From: Nostoc favosum CHAB5714
Lineage (GTDB): Bacteria > Cyanobacteriota > Cyanobacteriia > Cyanobacteriales > Nostocaceae
Length of the DNA: 64,000 nt
Direction: 5' to 3'
NCBI RefSeq assembly: GCF_020829495.1
Contig: NZ_JAIVFQ010000005.1
Location: 62,001-126,000 of the forward strand
The notes under the pieces were generated by a model. It was given only the letters and a program-made list of their open reading frames with translations, did no database searches and had not been told where the DNA came from. How positions within the stretch are numbered: position 1 is the first letter of the stretch; every line of letters begins with the position of its first letter. Of this stretch, positions 46,153-55,285 are shown in pieces. Position numbers and translations under genes: made by a program.

Positions 46153-47034
46153 ATGTTAAGGACGCCAGAACGCCCCCAGGAACCAGTTTGGCTTGTAATT
46201 ATCCGGCTTTTGCGCTGGCATAAACCGGAAGGACGGTTAATTTTAATGATTCCTGCCCTTTGGGCTGTATTTTTGGCAGCTTCTGGGAAACCGCCTTTAC
46301 CTCTGGTTGGTGTGATTATCTTGGGTACTCTAGCCACAAGTGCGGCTGGGTGTGTAGTCAATGATTTGTGGGATAGAGATATTGATCCAGAAGTAGAGAG
46401 AACACGCGATCGCCCCCTCGCTTCTCGCGCCTTGTCTGTAAAAGTTGGGATTGTAGTTGCGATCGTATCGCTAGCATGTGCAGCTATCCTGGCATTTTAT
46501 CTTAACCCCCTGAGTTTCTGGTTATGCGTGGCAGCAGTGCCCGTAATTCTGCTTTATCCAGGTGCAAAGCGGGTGTTTCCTGTGCCGCAACTGGTGCTTT
46601 CCATCGCTTGGGGTTTCGGCGTGTTGATTAGCTGGAGTGCAGTCACACAAACCATCTCCCAACCAACTTGGTTACTTTGGGGCGCGACTGTACTTTGGAC
46701 ATTGGGATTTGATACAGTTTACGCCATGAGCGATAAGGAAGACGATCGCCGCATTGGCATTAATTCTAGCGCTCTATTTTTTGGGAATTATGCCCCTGTA
46801 GCCATTGGAATTTTCTTTGCTGGCACAATCTTGTTATTGGCTTGGTTAGGTGTACTCATACATCTGCATTTAGCCTTCTGGATTAGCCTTACAATTGCTA
46901 CTATAGGATGGGTTTGGCAGTCTCTGCGATTAAGACAGCGAGACTTACCTAATCCTGTTTATGGTGAGATGTTCCGGCAAAACGTGTGGATTGGTTTTAT
47001 TTTACTTGCTGGGATGATTGCTGGCTCTTTTTAA
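46153..47034 (+). CDS. UbiA-type 4-hydroxybenzoate polyprenyltransferase
   Basis: This membrane prenyltransferase attaches a solanesyl-type chain to 4-hydroxybenzoate in plastoquinone synthesis. The 293-residue protein has about eight helices and both Asp-rich motifs: NDLWDRDIDPEVERTRDRPL and DTVYAMSDKEDDRRIGINS. It starts at the ATG at 46153, which directly follows a CCCCACT repeat, so there is no conventional ribosome-binding site. The adjacency to ppx is, as far as I recall, conserved in cyanobacteria. Other UbiA members (chlorophyll synthase, homogentisate prenyltransferase) are less likely from the motifs. Confidence 0.85.
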   Translation: MLRTPERPQEPVWLVIIRLLRWHKPEGRLILMIPALWAVFLAASGKPPLPLVGVIILGTLATSAAGCVVNDLWDRDIDPEVERTRDRPLASRALSVKVGIVVAIVSLACAAILAFYLNPLSFWLCVAAVPVILLYPGAKRVFPVPQLVLSIAWGFGVLISWSAVTQTISQPTWLLWGATVLWTLGFDTVYAMSDKEDDRRIGINSSALFFGNYAPVAIGIFFAGTILLLAWLGVLIHLHLAFWISLTIATIGWVWQSLRLRQRDLPNPVYGEMFRQNVWIGFILLAGMIAGSF

Positions 47035-47044
47035 ATTGAAGCTT

Positions 47045-47134
47045 ATATCAATAGTTATATCCCACCCCTAGCCTCTCCCCAAAGGCCGGGGTGGGGTTCT
47101 TGAGGTTTAATAAGTAATCAAGCGGACATGATAT
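47045..47134. mobile_element. Shortened relative of the ATATCATGTCCG element
   Basis: The right part (GTTTAATAAGTAATCAAGCG, then GACATGATAT) is nearly identical to 32411-32440. The left end keeps only ATATCA before an internal deletion. Ninety bp long. Confidence 0.7.
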
Positions 47135-47185
47135 TACTCCTAAGTAGAAGCGAATGCGCGTCTATAGCTCAAACAAAAAATATTT

Positions 47186-47965
47186 ATGAGTTTTTGTATG
47201 CGTACATTCTTTGATTGGTTTACTCCCTTATTTCAGTATCTCCGTACTTGGACAGCAATAGGTCTGCTACTTTTGGTTGTCACCTGGTCATTTTCTGCAC
47301 AAGCTGCTAGCCGCATTGATCCGCAGTTGGAACAGCAAGTATTACAAATTATCCGCGAACATCCAGAGGTGATTATCGAATCTGTTCAAACTTATCAGCA
47401 GCAACAACAACAGAAAGTCAAGCAAGCACAGCAATCATTTTTACAGGATTTAAAGACGAATCCTCAAACAGTGATTGGTGAGTCTCCCAGCACAGGATCA
47501 ACTCAAGCAAAAACTCTGCTAATAGAATTTTCAGATTTTCAATGTCCCTACTGTGCTGAGGCGCATAAAACATTGAAAGAATTGTTAGCAAAGTATCCAG
47601 ATAAACTAAGATTAGTTTACAAGAATTTTCCACTGACTTCAATTCATGCTGAAGCATTGCCAGCTGCAAGAGCGGCTTGGGCGGCATATCAGCAGGGCAA
47701 ATTTTGGGAATATCATGATGCGCTATTTACTAATCAAAAGCAACTAGGTGAGGCGTTATATTTAGATATTGCTAAAAAACTCAAGCTAGATTTGGGTAAA
47801 TTTAAACGCGACCTTACTCTTGCTACTCCCGCACTTACAAAAGATATTCAACTAGCTGAAAAATTGGCTGTTTCTGGCACACCTTTTTTTATAATTAATA
47901 GTCCCACTTTTTCAGGAGTGGTGCAACTAGCAGATATCGAAAGTATATTGACTAGTGCTAAGTAA
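47186..47965 (+). CDS. DsbA-family thiol oxidoreductase
   Basis: This 259-residue exported thioredoxin-fold protein is probably a disulfide oxidase or isomerase in the periplasm. The signal peptide is about residues 18-38 (LLLLVVTWSFSAQAA). The active site is FSDFQCPYCAEAHKTL (CPYC) and the cis-Pro is SGTPFFIIN. A Gln-rich helix (about 60-95) precedes the core, as in related DsbG/BdbD-like proteins. The ATG at 47186 is used; a later one gives the same signal peptide. Confidence 0.88.
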   Translation: MSFCMRTFFDWFTPLFQYLRTWTAIGLLLLVVTWSFSAQAASRIDPQLEQQVLQIIREHPEVIIESVQTYQQQQQQKVKQAQQSFLQDLKTNPQTVIGESPSTGSTQAKTLLIEFSDFQCPYCAEAHKTLKELLAKYPDKLRLVYKNFPLTSIHAEALPAARAAWAAYQQGKFWEYHDALFTNQKQLGEALYLDIAKKLKLDLGKFKRDLTLATPALTKDIQLAEKLAVSGTPFFIINSPTFSGVVQLADIESILTSAK

Positions 47966-48024
47966 ATTAGTGTGTTTGAAAACAGCCTCTCATTGTTTAA
48001 GTAGCTAGGCGTAAACAAATTAAA

Positions 48025-48088
48025 GTTTGTAGTAAGGACTTTAGTCCTGATAAACCTTGCTATGAGCGATGAATCGCTCACTACGAAC
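48025..48088. repeat. Cruciform repeat with two inner palindromes
   Basis: Outer arms GTTTGTAGT / ACTACGAAC enclose AGGACTTTAGTCCT and GAGCGATGAATCGCTC. As RNA this folds into a three-way junction. A relative with the same plan sits at 48222-48346. Confidence 0.7.
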
Positions 48089-48142
48089 TAGAATTTTATT
48101 GTATCACCTTAAAAAGGCTTGCTCTAGTTCCCTCCTTTTTAA

Positions 48143-48412
48143 GCTACGGTGTACACACAAATGCTGTCCACATACGTTTCAACTCTTTTACCCACATTGT
48201 TAAACTGTCACACTTACCGACATCCCGCCCAGAACTAAAGTTCAGGGCTAATAGCTGAAGTCCACGCTTTGTGGACTGAATAATCAATTTAGTCCACAAA
48301 GCGTGGACTTCAGCTATAAGACTCGGAATTTATTCCGAGGCGGGATAGAAACGCAGTACGAGATTTATTAATAAAGATATGGCTGCGACAAGACTTGTGT
48401 GTACACCGTAGC
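48143..48412. mobile_element. 270-bp MITE-like element with 18-bp ends
   Basis: Perfect terminal inverted repeats of 18 bp, GCTACGGTGTACACACAA and its complement (48395-48412). No coding capacity. A cruciform element (48222-48346) is nested inside it. Confidence 0.8.
48222..48346. mobile_element. Nested cruciform element with 26-bp hairpin
   Basis: Outer stem ATCCCGCC/GGCGGGAT, a GAACT-AA-AGTTC palindrome, a perfect 26-bp hairpin (48252-48277 with 48291-48316, core GTCCACGCTTTGTGGACT) and a CTCGGAAT-TT-ATTCCGAG palindrome. The remaining gap to 48463 shows no gene. Confidence 0.8.
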
Positions 48413-48463
48413 CAATTTATCGGAGGGTTAGGGAGGATCAAGTCTTAACTCAAGCGTATTATT

Positions 48464-48913
48464 TTATAAATGGTCTTTCAAATTCCCTTTTTGACCTTCT
48501 AAATATTTCTTCTGTAATTCCTCTGGAATGGGAATAGGACGACTATTTTGTAAACTGACAAAAGCGCCCTTCTGGATAGCCACTGCTGCTAACTCATTGT
48601 TAGATAAAATTTCAGCTTGCACAGTCCACTTCAACCGTCCTAAATTACTCAGCCATAAACGTCCAATTACTTGATCAATAATTTTTATCGGACGTTTATA
48701 TTCAATTTCAGTTCCAGCTAGAACAGGCGCATATCCTTGCTCAATTTGTTGATTGAGTTGCCAGTGTTCATCTAAAAACTTTAAACGTAAATCCTCTAGC
48801 CATCTGATATACACAATATTACTCACGATTCCCATAAAATCAATGTCGTATGTTTTTACAGGAATTTCTAATACTACTTCTAATGGTCTGTACAAATTGT
48901 TATTTAGTAGCAT
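48464..48913 (-). CDS. Acyl-CoA thioesterase, 4HBT (YbgC-like)
   Basis: This 149-residue hotdog-fold thioesterase releases acyl groups from CoA or ACP. The signature is KTYDIDFMGIVSNIVYIRWL, with the active-site Asp and Tyr typical of the 4HBT group. Its ATG overlaps the stop of the TetR gene by one base (TAATG), so it is translationally coupled and probably controlled by that regulator. The substrate is unknown. Confidence 0.85.
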   Translation of the reverse strand: MLLNNNLYRPLEVVLEIPVKTYDIDFMGIVSNIVYIRWLEDLRLKFLDEHWQLNQQIEQGYAPVLAGTEIEYKRPIKIIDQVIGRLWLSNLGRLKWTVQAEILSNNELAAVAIQKGAFVSLQNSRPIPIPEELQKKYLEGQKGNLKDHL

Positions 48914-49533
48914 TATTTCTCTATACCTTGATTTGTACCATATCTTCTAAGGTGAGTTTCCAAATATTGATTCAGGTGATTAATTACCCTATGCATGTGA
49001 ATTGAATCTCCATAAAGCTTGCTCATCATTACTGCTCCTTCCAGTGTTGCAATTATGATGGTAGCGATTTCATCAGCACTCACTTCAGGGCGAATTTCTC
49101 CCTTTTTAATTCCTGTTTCAATAATTCGACGAATCAGATGCAGCCAAGAATTCATCGCCTGTTGGGCGCGTTCCCGCAACGCCGGATGAGCATCATCACT
49201 CTCCACAGCAGTATTCAGCAGTGGACACCCTCCCTTGATAGGTGGATTTTCTGTGAAGCTACTAAATACGCCAATGATTGCTTGCAGGCGTTCTACTGCG
49301 TGGCGTTTGCTTCGTAATGCAAATCTAGTATGCTGGTGGATGCGAGCGATCGCAAAGTCAAAAGCCTGTAACGCGAGATCATCTTTGCTTTGGAAGTGAT
49401 TGTAAATTCCTCCTTTCTGCAATCCCGTAACACGCATGATGTCTGACATGGATGAGCCTGCATATCCCTGTTGGTTAAACAGTTCAGCTGCTTGGTGGAG
49501 AATTCTGCTTTTTGTTTCTTCGCCTTTGGACAT
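48913..49533 (-). CDS. TetR/AcrR-family repressor
   Basis: This 206-residue repressor has an N-terminal helix-turn-helix: ILHQAAELFNQQGYAGSSMS, DIMRVTGLQKGGIYNHFQSK. The C-terminal part is the ligand-binding helical bundle (about 60-200) and includes a Cys in IKGGCPLLNTAVESDD. It is upstream of, and overlaps, the thioesterase gene. It probably represses this operon and is released by a small hydrophobic or acyl ligand. The ATG at 49533 is used. Confidence 0.85.
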   Translation of the reverse strand: MSKGEETKSRILHQAAELFNQQGYAGSSMSDIMRVTGLQKGGIYNHFQSKDDLALQAFDFAIARIHQHTRFALRSKRHAVERLQAIIGVFSSFTENPPIKGGCPLLNTAVESDDAHPALRERAQQAMNSWLHLIRRIIETGIKKGEIRPEVSADEIATIIIATLEGAVMMSKLYGDSIHMHRVINHLNQYLETHLRRYGTNQGIEK

Positions 49534-49574
49534 TACAGCGATTTTTAGATGAATCGGCTACGGCGAGTGGGGAG

Positions 49575-49594
49575 AGACGCGATTAATCGCGTCT
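49575..49594. repeat. 20-bp perfect palindrome
   Basis: AGACGCGATTAATCGCGTCT lies 42 bases upstream of the TetR gene. It could be an operator, but the same palindrome is widespread as a noncoding repeat in Nostoc-type genomes, so this is doubtful. Confidence 0.5.
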
Positions 49595-49729
49595 GTACTG
49601 GGGAGTAGAGTAATTTATTGAATTGAAAATTGCTGTAAATAAAATATTACCGACCGAATGGTTTGTTTTAAAATAGCGCAATAAGTGCTTTAAAGTCAAG
49701 CATTTTTCAGCGCTAAGTTCTTAACTAGG

Positions 49730-49803
49730 CATTGGGCATTAATATTCTCCCCCTACCTCCCCTGTTCCCTACTCCCACTCCCCATTCCCCACTCCCCACT
49801 CCC
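49730..49803. repeat. GGGCATT and CCCCACT simple repeats
   Basis: CCCCACT/CCCCATT units and a short GGGCATT run. The rest of the long gap 49595-50343 shows no gene. Confidence 0.75.
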
Positions 49804-50343
49804 TCTTTATCCAGATAATCTAGCGAGATACAACGCGAATACGCTAGACGTTTGATCATGCTTACAAGTAAAATACGGTAAGTGCGTCGCCTTACCGGCT
49901 TTTACATGTAAAACCACAGAAAAACCAGTTAGAAGTTGAATTTAGCAGAGCAACTGACCCATAAGCAGTTATCAAAGTCTGTTTCAGCTAAATGTCAGTT
50001 GTCATGATTCCAAAAACTTCCAGACAGGTTTTAAGTTGTCCAGGAATCCTCTGCCCTAACTTTTAGCTGGATAACCTTTGTGTCACTCATCCCTTGAGAA
50101 ACACAATAACTTGCCATCACTAGCTCTGTCTATCAGTGGGCTATAGTTTGGCACAGTTGCTGCTCTCTAGCAGTGAAGCTTTAGCTGATTTTCAGTTCTA
50201 GCTGCTCGTAGTTAAGTCAGTGAACAGTTATCAAGGCTTCGTTTGGGGATTTAAACCCTAACCTACACCGCTCACTTAATAGAAGTGGGAGACTCAACAG
50301 GACTTTGATAACTAATAACTGATTGTTGAAACCCCCAAAAAGT

Positions 50344-51141
50344 ATGGAATATTTATTACTACCGTTCTTAAGCTTTTTTGTTGGCATCATCGTTGGTTTG
50401 ACAGGAATTGGCGGAGCCTCTCTCATCACCCCAATGTTAATTTTTGTCTTTCAGGTTCCGCCTTCTATCGCTGTGAGTTCTGATGTTGTGGCTGCCACAT
50501 TGATGAAGATTGTTGGTAGCGTCAAGCATTGGGAACAGAAAACCCTTGACACAGAAGTTGTCAAATGGCTGGCATTTGGGAGTGTTCCAGGCTCACTGTT
50601 CGGCGTGGGGATTTTGCACTTTCTTAAACGTACAGGTGAGTATAACCTGGATAACATCTTGCTCCGTTTGCTTGGTGTGATGATTTTGCTAGTCACACTA
50701 TTAGCATTAGTGCAATTGTTGTTATTGACTTTTTTCCCTAAATTTCATTTACCCGAACTACCAAAGTTAGACTTAGAAACAAACTTTGGGCGCTGTGTGA
50801 CAATCACTTTAGGAGCAATTTTAGGCTGTTTGGTTGGTCTAACTAGCGTATCATCAGGTTCAATGTTTGCCCTGGTGCTGATTGGGTTTTTCCGCCTTGA
50901 TGCACGGAAGTTAGTAGGTACAGATATTTCACACGCAGCAATTTTACTGCTATTTACTGCCCTCGGTCACCTTAGCCTGGGAACAGTTGATTGGAGTTTG
51001 GTAATACCTATATGGCTAGGCTCTGTTCCAGGGGTGTTAGTAGGCGCTAAAATCTGCCAGGTAGCTCCGCAACGCCCACTACGGTTTATCATTTATAGCA
51101 TCTTAATGATGGTGAGTTGGAAATTAGTTCATCAGGTTTGA
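50344..51141 (+). CDS. TauE/SafE-family permease, second copy
   Basis: This 265-residue permease is distant from the one at 28283. Two glycine-rich helices: GIIVGLTGIGGASLITPMLI and LGCLVGLTSVSSGSMFALVL. The family exports sulfite, sulfonates and related anions. The frame opens at a TTG at 50323, but the ATG at 50344 begins MEYLLLPFLSFF, a normal family start. No DUF1634 partner is present. Distance from the sulfur genes at 54305 is about 3 kb, so a functional link is only a guess. Confidence 0.82.
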   Translation: MEYLLLPFLSFFVGIIVGLTGIGGASLITPMLIFVFQVPPSIAVSSDVVAATLMKIVGSVKHWEQKTLDTEVVKWLAFGSVPGSLFGVGILHFLKRTGEYNLDNILLRLLGVMILLVTLLALVQLLLLTFFPKFHLPELPKLDLETNFGRCVTITLGAILGCLVGLTSVSSGSMFALVLIGFFRLDARKLVGTDISHAAILLLFTALGHLSLGTVDWSLVIPIWLGSVPGVLVGAKICQVAPQRPLRFIIYSILMMVSWKLVHQV

Positions 51142-51184
51142 CAAAACTCGGTAATAGAGTTTGGTTGTAAAAGTTTTTCGCTGC

Positions 51185-52225
51185 TCACTCATTCTCCAAA
51201 AAGACGGCACCGAGATTAGGTGCGGCTAAATCTATCCCTCCGTTCGTTCCAGTATTCGTAGGAAAACAAGAATTAGCGACATTCAGCAGTGTTTTTGGAG
51301 TGCAAGTAACATCAGGGGCAAACAGCGAGTAGCCGTAGACCTTTTTTCCGTGTGACACGAGTTCGTCGGTGCGAATCAGAAGACCTCCTAAAACTTGGTT
51401 CGGTGGAATAGTGAGTGCAGGGTTTATGGGAATTCCAGGATTATTTTTGGCAGCATTGTTTAGGAAATAATATTGGGGAATCGGGTCTTGTAACGGTGTT
51501 TTACCCCAGGTGGAAGCTGCTATCACGTAAATGGGGCCGTAGGAAGTGGGATTTCCGTGTTTATCTACACTTGTAATCGCCGCAATACCGAAACCATCGT
51601 GTCCAGTTGGTAATCCACGCTCGAAGACGGTAAAGCGAATTTTATTACTTGCCTTCACAGGTCTAACAAGTACAAAGTCAAGCCGCTCGATACTAGCGTT
51701 ACCGTTGTAAAGTGTGCCGCTTAAATTTGCACCTGTGTTAGTAAAAACGTTATCTGGGCCTGCCAAGATATTGTTGATACTAAACAGCGTTTTCTCTGGA
51801 AGTGGGCCCAAACTAAGAAAGTTAAAGGTATTAGAGGAAGAATCAAAACTGCCCTGGTAGTAAGCTAGCTTTCTGTCATCTGTGGCAGGGTTACGACGAA
51901 TCTGCACAACAGCAGGGATGGATCTAAATGTTGTGCTGCCTCCTGTGGTTGTCAATCCTGTAATTGATTGAATTTGCCCACCGAAGTTGAGAGTAAAAGT
52001 ATTGCCTGCAAATTCGCTGTCACCTGCAACTTTGGTAATAGATATAGTAGGAAACGAAGCAGTGTCAGTAGTAATTGAAGTGACATCTTGTCCAATTATC
52101 TGAGCTTGTGCTGAGGTAAAGCACAAAAATGGGGTGATCATTGAAATCAGACAAAAACCAGGTTGAATGCTTGGGCGAAAACGGATAGGATTGTACCTAA
52201 TCGCAGAGATAAGGGAGTATTGCAT
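51185..52225 (-). CDS. Hypothetical secreted protein
   Basis: I do not recognise this 346-residue protein. A signal peptide ends near residue 42 (TSAQAQ), with a long N-terminal region before it. The mature part is Ser/Thr/Asn-rich and mostly beta, with tracts such as FTLNFGGQIQSITGLTTTGG and VRPVKASNKIRFTVFERGLP. Two Cys near the end (CTPKTLLNVANSC) may form a disulfide. No sorting signal is visible. It is convergent with the upstream permease gene. Confidence 0.6.
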   Translation of the reverse strand: MQYSLISAIRYNPIRFRPSIQPGFCLISMITPFLCFTSAQAQIIGQDVTSITTDTASFPTISITKVAGDSEFAGNTFTLNFGGQIQSITGLTTTGGSTTFRSIPAVVQIRRNPATDDRKLAYYQGSFDSSSNTFNFLSLGPLPEKTLFSINNILAGPDNVFTNTGANLSGTLYNGNASIERLDFVLVRPVKASNKIRFTVFERGLPTGHDGFGIAAITSVDKHGNPTSYGPIYVIAASTWGKTPLQDPIPQYYFLNNAAKNNPGIPINPALTIPPNQVLGGLLIRTDELVSHGKKVYGYSLFAPDVTCTPKTLLNVANSCFPTNTGTNGGIDLAAPNLGAVFLENE

Positions 52226-52418
52226 TACACAGCTTTTAATAAGTCAGACTATTATATTGATGCTCAACCTCATATAGGTTAAGAATTGGTAAACAAAAAG
52301 TTTTTCTTTGAAGCTCGAACACTAACGATTTTGTGCATATTTCTATGACAAACTTTAGATTTCAGATTGGGGTTTTCATCGTTCAATCTCAAATTCAGCA
52401 TCCAACATCCAACATTGA

Positions 52419-53081
52419 TTAACTTCTCACCCAAGGTAGTAAAGTGAATGTACCTCGTTCATACATAATGAACATACCCAAGCCAATTAACACAAAAGGT
52501 ACGACAGCTTTACCGTAGCGACTTAAAATTTCAGCAATGGTAGGTTGACGGCTTAAAAAATAAGCGATCGCACACCAAACCCCTACCATGACAAAAAATA
52601 TACTTAGAATGACTCCCAAGCTGGCAAGATCGTGACCAGCGAATAAAGGAATATATATACTAATATTGTCACCACCATTAGCGATCGTTACTGCCGCTAC
52701 TTTATAGGTTTGGGGGTGTAAAATACTCAAAATAAAAGACAATACAGGGTTACTAGGTGTGGACTGGCTAAAATCACTACTTACTGTCTGAACTGTTGTA
52801 GTTTCTTCTTTTCTAGATACTAATTGTTGAATTCCAATTGCTATTGGTAGCAGTCCTAGCAATCCTATCCATTCTCGCTGTACGACTAAGCCACCAAAAA
52901 ATCCTGGTAAGCTAGCGATGATAATGGCTGTGAAACCTAAATATTGACCAAGTAAGATATGCCGCCGCCGAAAATTAACATCTACCTGTGAAAAAAATAT
53001 TAACAATATAATGATGTCATCTATGTTAGTGGCAATGAAGGCAATTATCCCTTCACTAAAGGCTGTGCCTAGCTTACTCAT
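52419..53081 (-). CDS. CadD-like cadmium resistance transporter
   Basis: This 220-residue membrane protein of the CadD family exports cadmium or related cations. It has six helices. The family signature IAFIATNIDDIIILLIFFSQ has the paired Asp in a helix, followed by FRRRHILLGQYLGF. VAAVTIANGGDNISIYIPLF is the second acidic motif. A homologue lies divergently at 53352. Whether these proteins truly move cadmium in cyanobacteria is uncertain. The ATG at 53081 is used. Confidence 0.8.
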   Translation of the reverse strand: MSKLGTAFSEGIIAFIATNIDDIIILLIFFSQVDVNFRRRHILLGQYLGFTAIIIASLPGFFGGLVVQREWIGLLGLLPIAIGIQQLVSRKEETTTVQTVSSDFSQSTPSNPVLSFILSILHPQTYKVAAVTIANGGDNISIYIPLFAGHDLASLGVILSIFFVMVGVWCAIAYFLSRQPTIAEILSRYGKAVVPFVLIGLGMFIMYERGTFTLLPWVRS

Positions 53082-53124
53082 GCTGGATTTTTAGAACCTA
53101 CGATTTATCACCATACCAAATTCA

Positions 53125-53160
53125 CTAATTCGTAATTCGTAATTCGTAATTCGTAATTAT
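53125..53160. repeat. GTAATTC heptanucleotide repeat
   Basis: About four TAATTCG units in the spacer between the divergent CadD-like genes. Confidence 0.85.
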
Positions 53161-53351
53161 TGAGTTTAAGTCCCCCACCAAATTATATTTATTGGTTTTA
53201 ACCTTCTGGCATAACTAAGCTTTAAAATGACAAAGTAATGATTCTTATAGAGAGGGTTTTGTCAATGCCTAGACTTACGGTTCCACCTAATTTCATAGGT
53301 ACTTCCGGTATCGATACTTTAGTCGCAGCATGTCTATATTTATCTTAAAAT

Positions 53352-54062
53352 ATGAACGAGTTAGTTACTGCAATTACTACTGGGTCAATTGCGTTCATTG
53401 CCACTAACATTGATGATATTGTCATTCTATTGTTGCTTTTTTCTCAAATAAATGCTAACTTTCGCCGCAGGCATATAGTTGCTGGTCAGTTTCTAGGTTT
53501 TACAGTTTTGTTAATCCTTAGTCTTTCTGGTTTATTTGGTGGGTTAGTTTTATCAAAAAACTGGATTGGATTACTTGGTTTACTACCAATTGCCATAGGT
53601 ATCAGCAGTTTAGTCAATAAGGAAGAAGATGCATTAGAGGAAGTTGTAGCTACAACAGAAGAATCTGAAGCATCAACAATTACTAGTTTACTATCTCCTC
53701 AAACTTACAGCGTGGCAGCTATTACAGTTGCAAATGGTAGTGACAATATTAGTGTCTATGTGCCATTATTTGCTAGCAGCAATTTAGAGAGTTTTGTGAT
53801 AATTATCGGATTATTTTTTCTATTATTAGGAGTTTGGTGCTATGCAGCATACAAATTAATTAAATACAGAGTAATAGCTGATGTATTGACTCGCTATGGT
53901 AATAATATTGTGCCTTTTGTTCTTATAGGCTTAGGCGCTTTTATTGTATTAAAAAGTGAAGCTTTGAGCTTAATAAAGCTAGCTGCTAGTTGTTTGTGTT
54001 TGATTATTTTGGTGAAAAATAATGAAAGTACCGATGAAATTGAAGAAAATTCTAGTAGATAA
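53352..54062 (+). CDS. CadD-like transporter, divergent paralogue
   Basis: This 236-residue paralogue of the protein at 52419 has the same motifs: IAFIATNIDDIVILLLLFSQ, FRRRHIVAGQFLGF and ITVANGSDNISVYVPLF. It differs by a longer acidic loop (about 95-115) and a hydrophilic tail. Together with the divergent neighbour it forms an inverted pair with about 270 bp between the starts. The pair may come from gene duplication with inversion; both have intact motifs. Confidence 0.8.
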   Translation: MNELVTAITTGSIAFIATNIDDIVILLLLFSQINANFRRRHIVAGQFLGFTVLLILSLSGLFGGLVLSKNWIGLLGLLPIAIGISSLVNKEEDALEEVVATTEESEASTITSLLSPQTYSVAAITVANGSDNISVYVPLFASSNLESFVIIIGLFFLLLGVWCYAAYKLIKYRVIADVLTRYGNNIVPFVLIGLGAFIVLKSEALSLIKLAASCLCLIILVKNNESTDEIEENSSR

Positions 54063-54147
54063 TCAAGCAAGTTTTAGATTTAGATTTTTCATCTAAATCT
54101 AAAAAATCGGTTTCAAGAAAAACCATTGATCCGTGGGTGACAATCTC

Positions 54148-54292
54148 AGGGATTTCCAATTAAAAAAAATCCAATCAATAATCGTAGGGTGCATTAGGCT
54201 TAACGCCGTAACGCACCGCCTAACAGATAATAGGTGCGTTACGCTGTCGCGTTAACACACCCTACTAGATCATTTATTTTTTAGAAGTCCCT
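54148..54292. mobile_element. 145-bp MITE-like element (AGGGA-TTCC ends), copy 2
   Basis: Ends AGGGATTTCCAATTAAAAAA and a near-complement ending AGAAGTCCCT, related to the ends of 39067-39214. The interior differs: a GTAGGGTGCATTAGG... / ...CACACCCTAC hairpin. The ends are shared while the interiors are not. Confidence 0.65.
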
Positions 54293-54304
54293 AAAATCTA
54301 AAAA

Positions 54305-55267
54305 TCAAACTTTGCTCAACCACTCATTCTCCTCTGGATCTTTAAACAGTGAAGTACTGAGGTAGCGTTCACCGAAGCTAGGCTGTATCATCACGATTAG
54401 GCGACCTGCATTTTCTGGCCGTTGTGCTACTTGAATAGCAGCATACAATGCAGCACCAGTAGAAATCCCCGATAGTAATCCTTCTTCTTTTGCTAGGCGA
54501 CGACTGTAAGCGATCGCTTGATCATCTGCTACCTGAATCACTTCATTCACTAGTTCTGAACGGTAAATTGCTGGGACAAATCCCGCGCCGATACCTTGAA
54601 TTTTGTGAGGCCCTGATTTACCGCCTGCTAATACTGGGCTGTTGCTTGGTTCAACTGCGATCGCTTGAAAACTTGGCTTCCGTTTTTTAATAACTTCTGC
54701 AACTCCCGTAATCGTCCCACCAGTACCCACTCCCGCCACGAGAATATCTACCTCTCCATCGGTATCATTCCAAATTTCTTCGGCTGTAGTTTGGACGTGA
54801 ACTTTTGGGTTAGCGGGGTTGCGGAACTGCTGCAACATATAAGCATTGGGCGTTTTAGCTACAATCTCCTCTGCATGAGCGATCGCTCCTCGCATCCCTT
54901 CTACCCCTGGCGTTAACTCTAGTTGAGCGCCATAAGCTTTGAGCATGGATCGTCTTTCGTGGCTCATTGTGTCAGGCATCGTTAGAATAAGATGGTAACC
55001 CTTGGCGGCTGCTACCATCGCCAGCGCAATTCCTGTATTTCCAGAAGTCGGCTCTACTAAAACGGTTTTTCCAGGGTGAATTAAGCCTGCTTCCTCCGCC
55101 GCTTCCACCATACTCGCACCAATCCTGTCTTTGACAGAAGATGCTGGATTCATGCTTTCTAGCTTCACCACAATCTGAGCAACCGCTCCTGAAGCTTGGG
55201 GAATCTTATTTAATTGAACTAAAGGAGTTCGGCCGATTAACTCTGTGATATCTTTGGCTATCCGCAT
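54305..55267 (-). CDS. cysK: Cysteine synthase A
   Basis: O-acetylserine sulfhydrylase makes cysteine from O-acetylserine and sulfide, with PLP on Lys46 ([11 protein letters not shown]). The 320-residue protein has the substrate loop [19 protein letters not shown] and the PLP phosphate loop [16 protein letters not shown]. It lies 18 bases after the Rrf2 gene and in the same direction, forming an operon. cysE, which makes its substrate, is divergent 716 bases upstream of its start. The ATG at 55267 is used. Confidence 0.96.
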   Translation of the reverse strand: MRIAKDITELIGRTPLVQLNKIPQASGAVAQIVVKLESMNPASSVKDRIGASMVEAAEEAGLIHPGKTVLVEPTSGNTGIALAMVAAAKGYHLILTMPDTMSHERRSMLKAYGAQLELTPGVEGMRGAIAHAEEIVAKTPNAYMLQQFRNPANPKVHVQTTAEEIWNDTDGEVDILVAGVGTGGTITGVAEVIKKRKPSFQAIAVEPSNSPVLAGGKSGPHKIQGIGAGFVPAIYRSELVNEVIQVADDQAIAYSRRLAKEEGLLSGISTGAALYAAIQVAQRPENAGRLIVMIQPSFGERYLSTSLFKDPEENEWLSKV

Positions 55268-55285
55268 GTGTGTACTCCGTCGTGT

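Noticed and set aside
45746-46223. Long open frames on both strands across the second 21-bp array
   Set aside because: They consist only of repeated heptapeptides, lack a ribosome-binding site and one of them runs into the UbiA gene in a different frame. They are by-products of a repeat whose length is a multiple of three.
49575-49594. 20-bp palindrome as the TetR operator
   Set aside because: It lies in the right place but the same GACGCGATTAATCGCGTC sequence is a widespread repeat in this kind of genome, so I list it only as a repeat.
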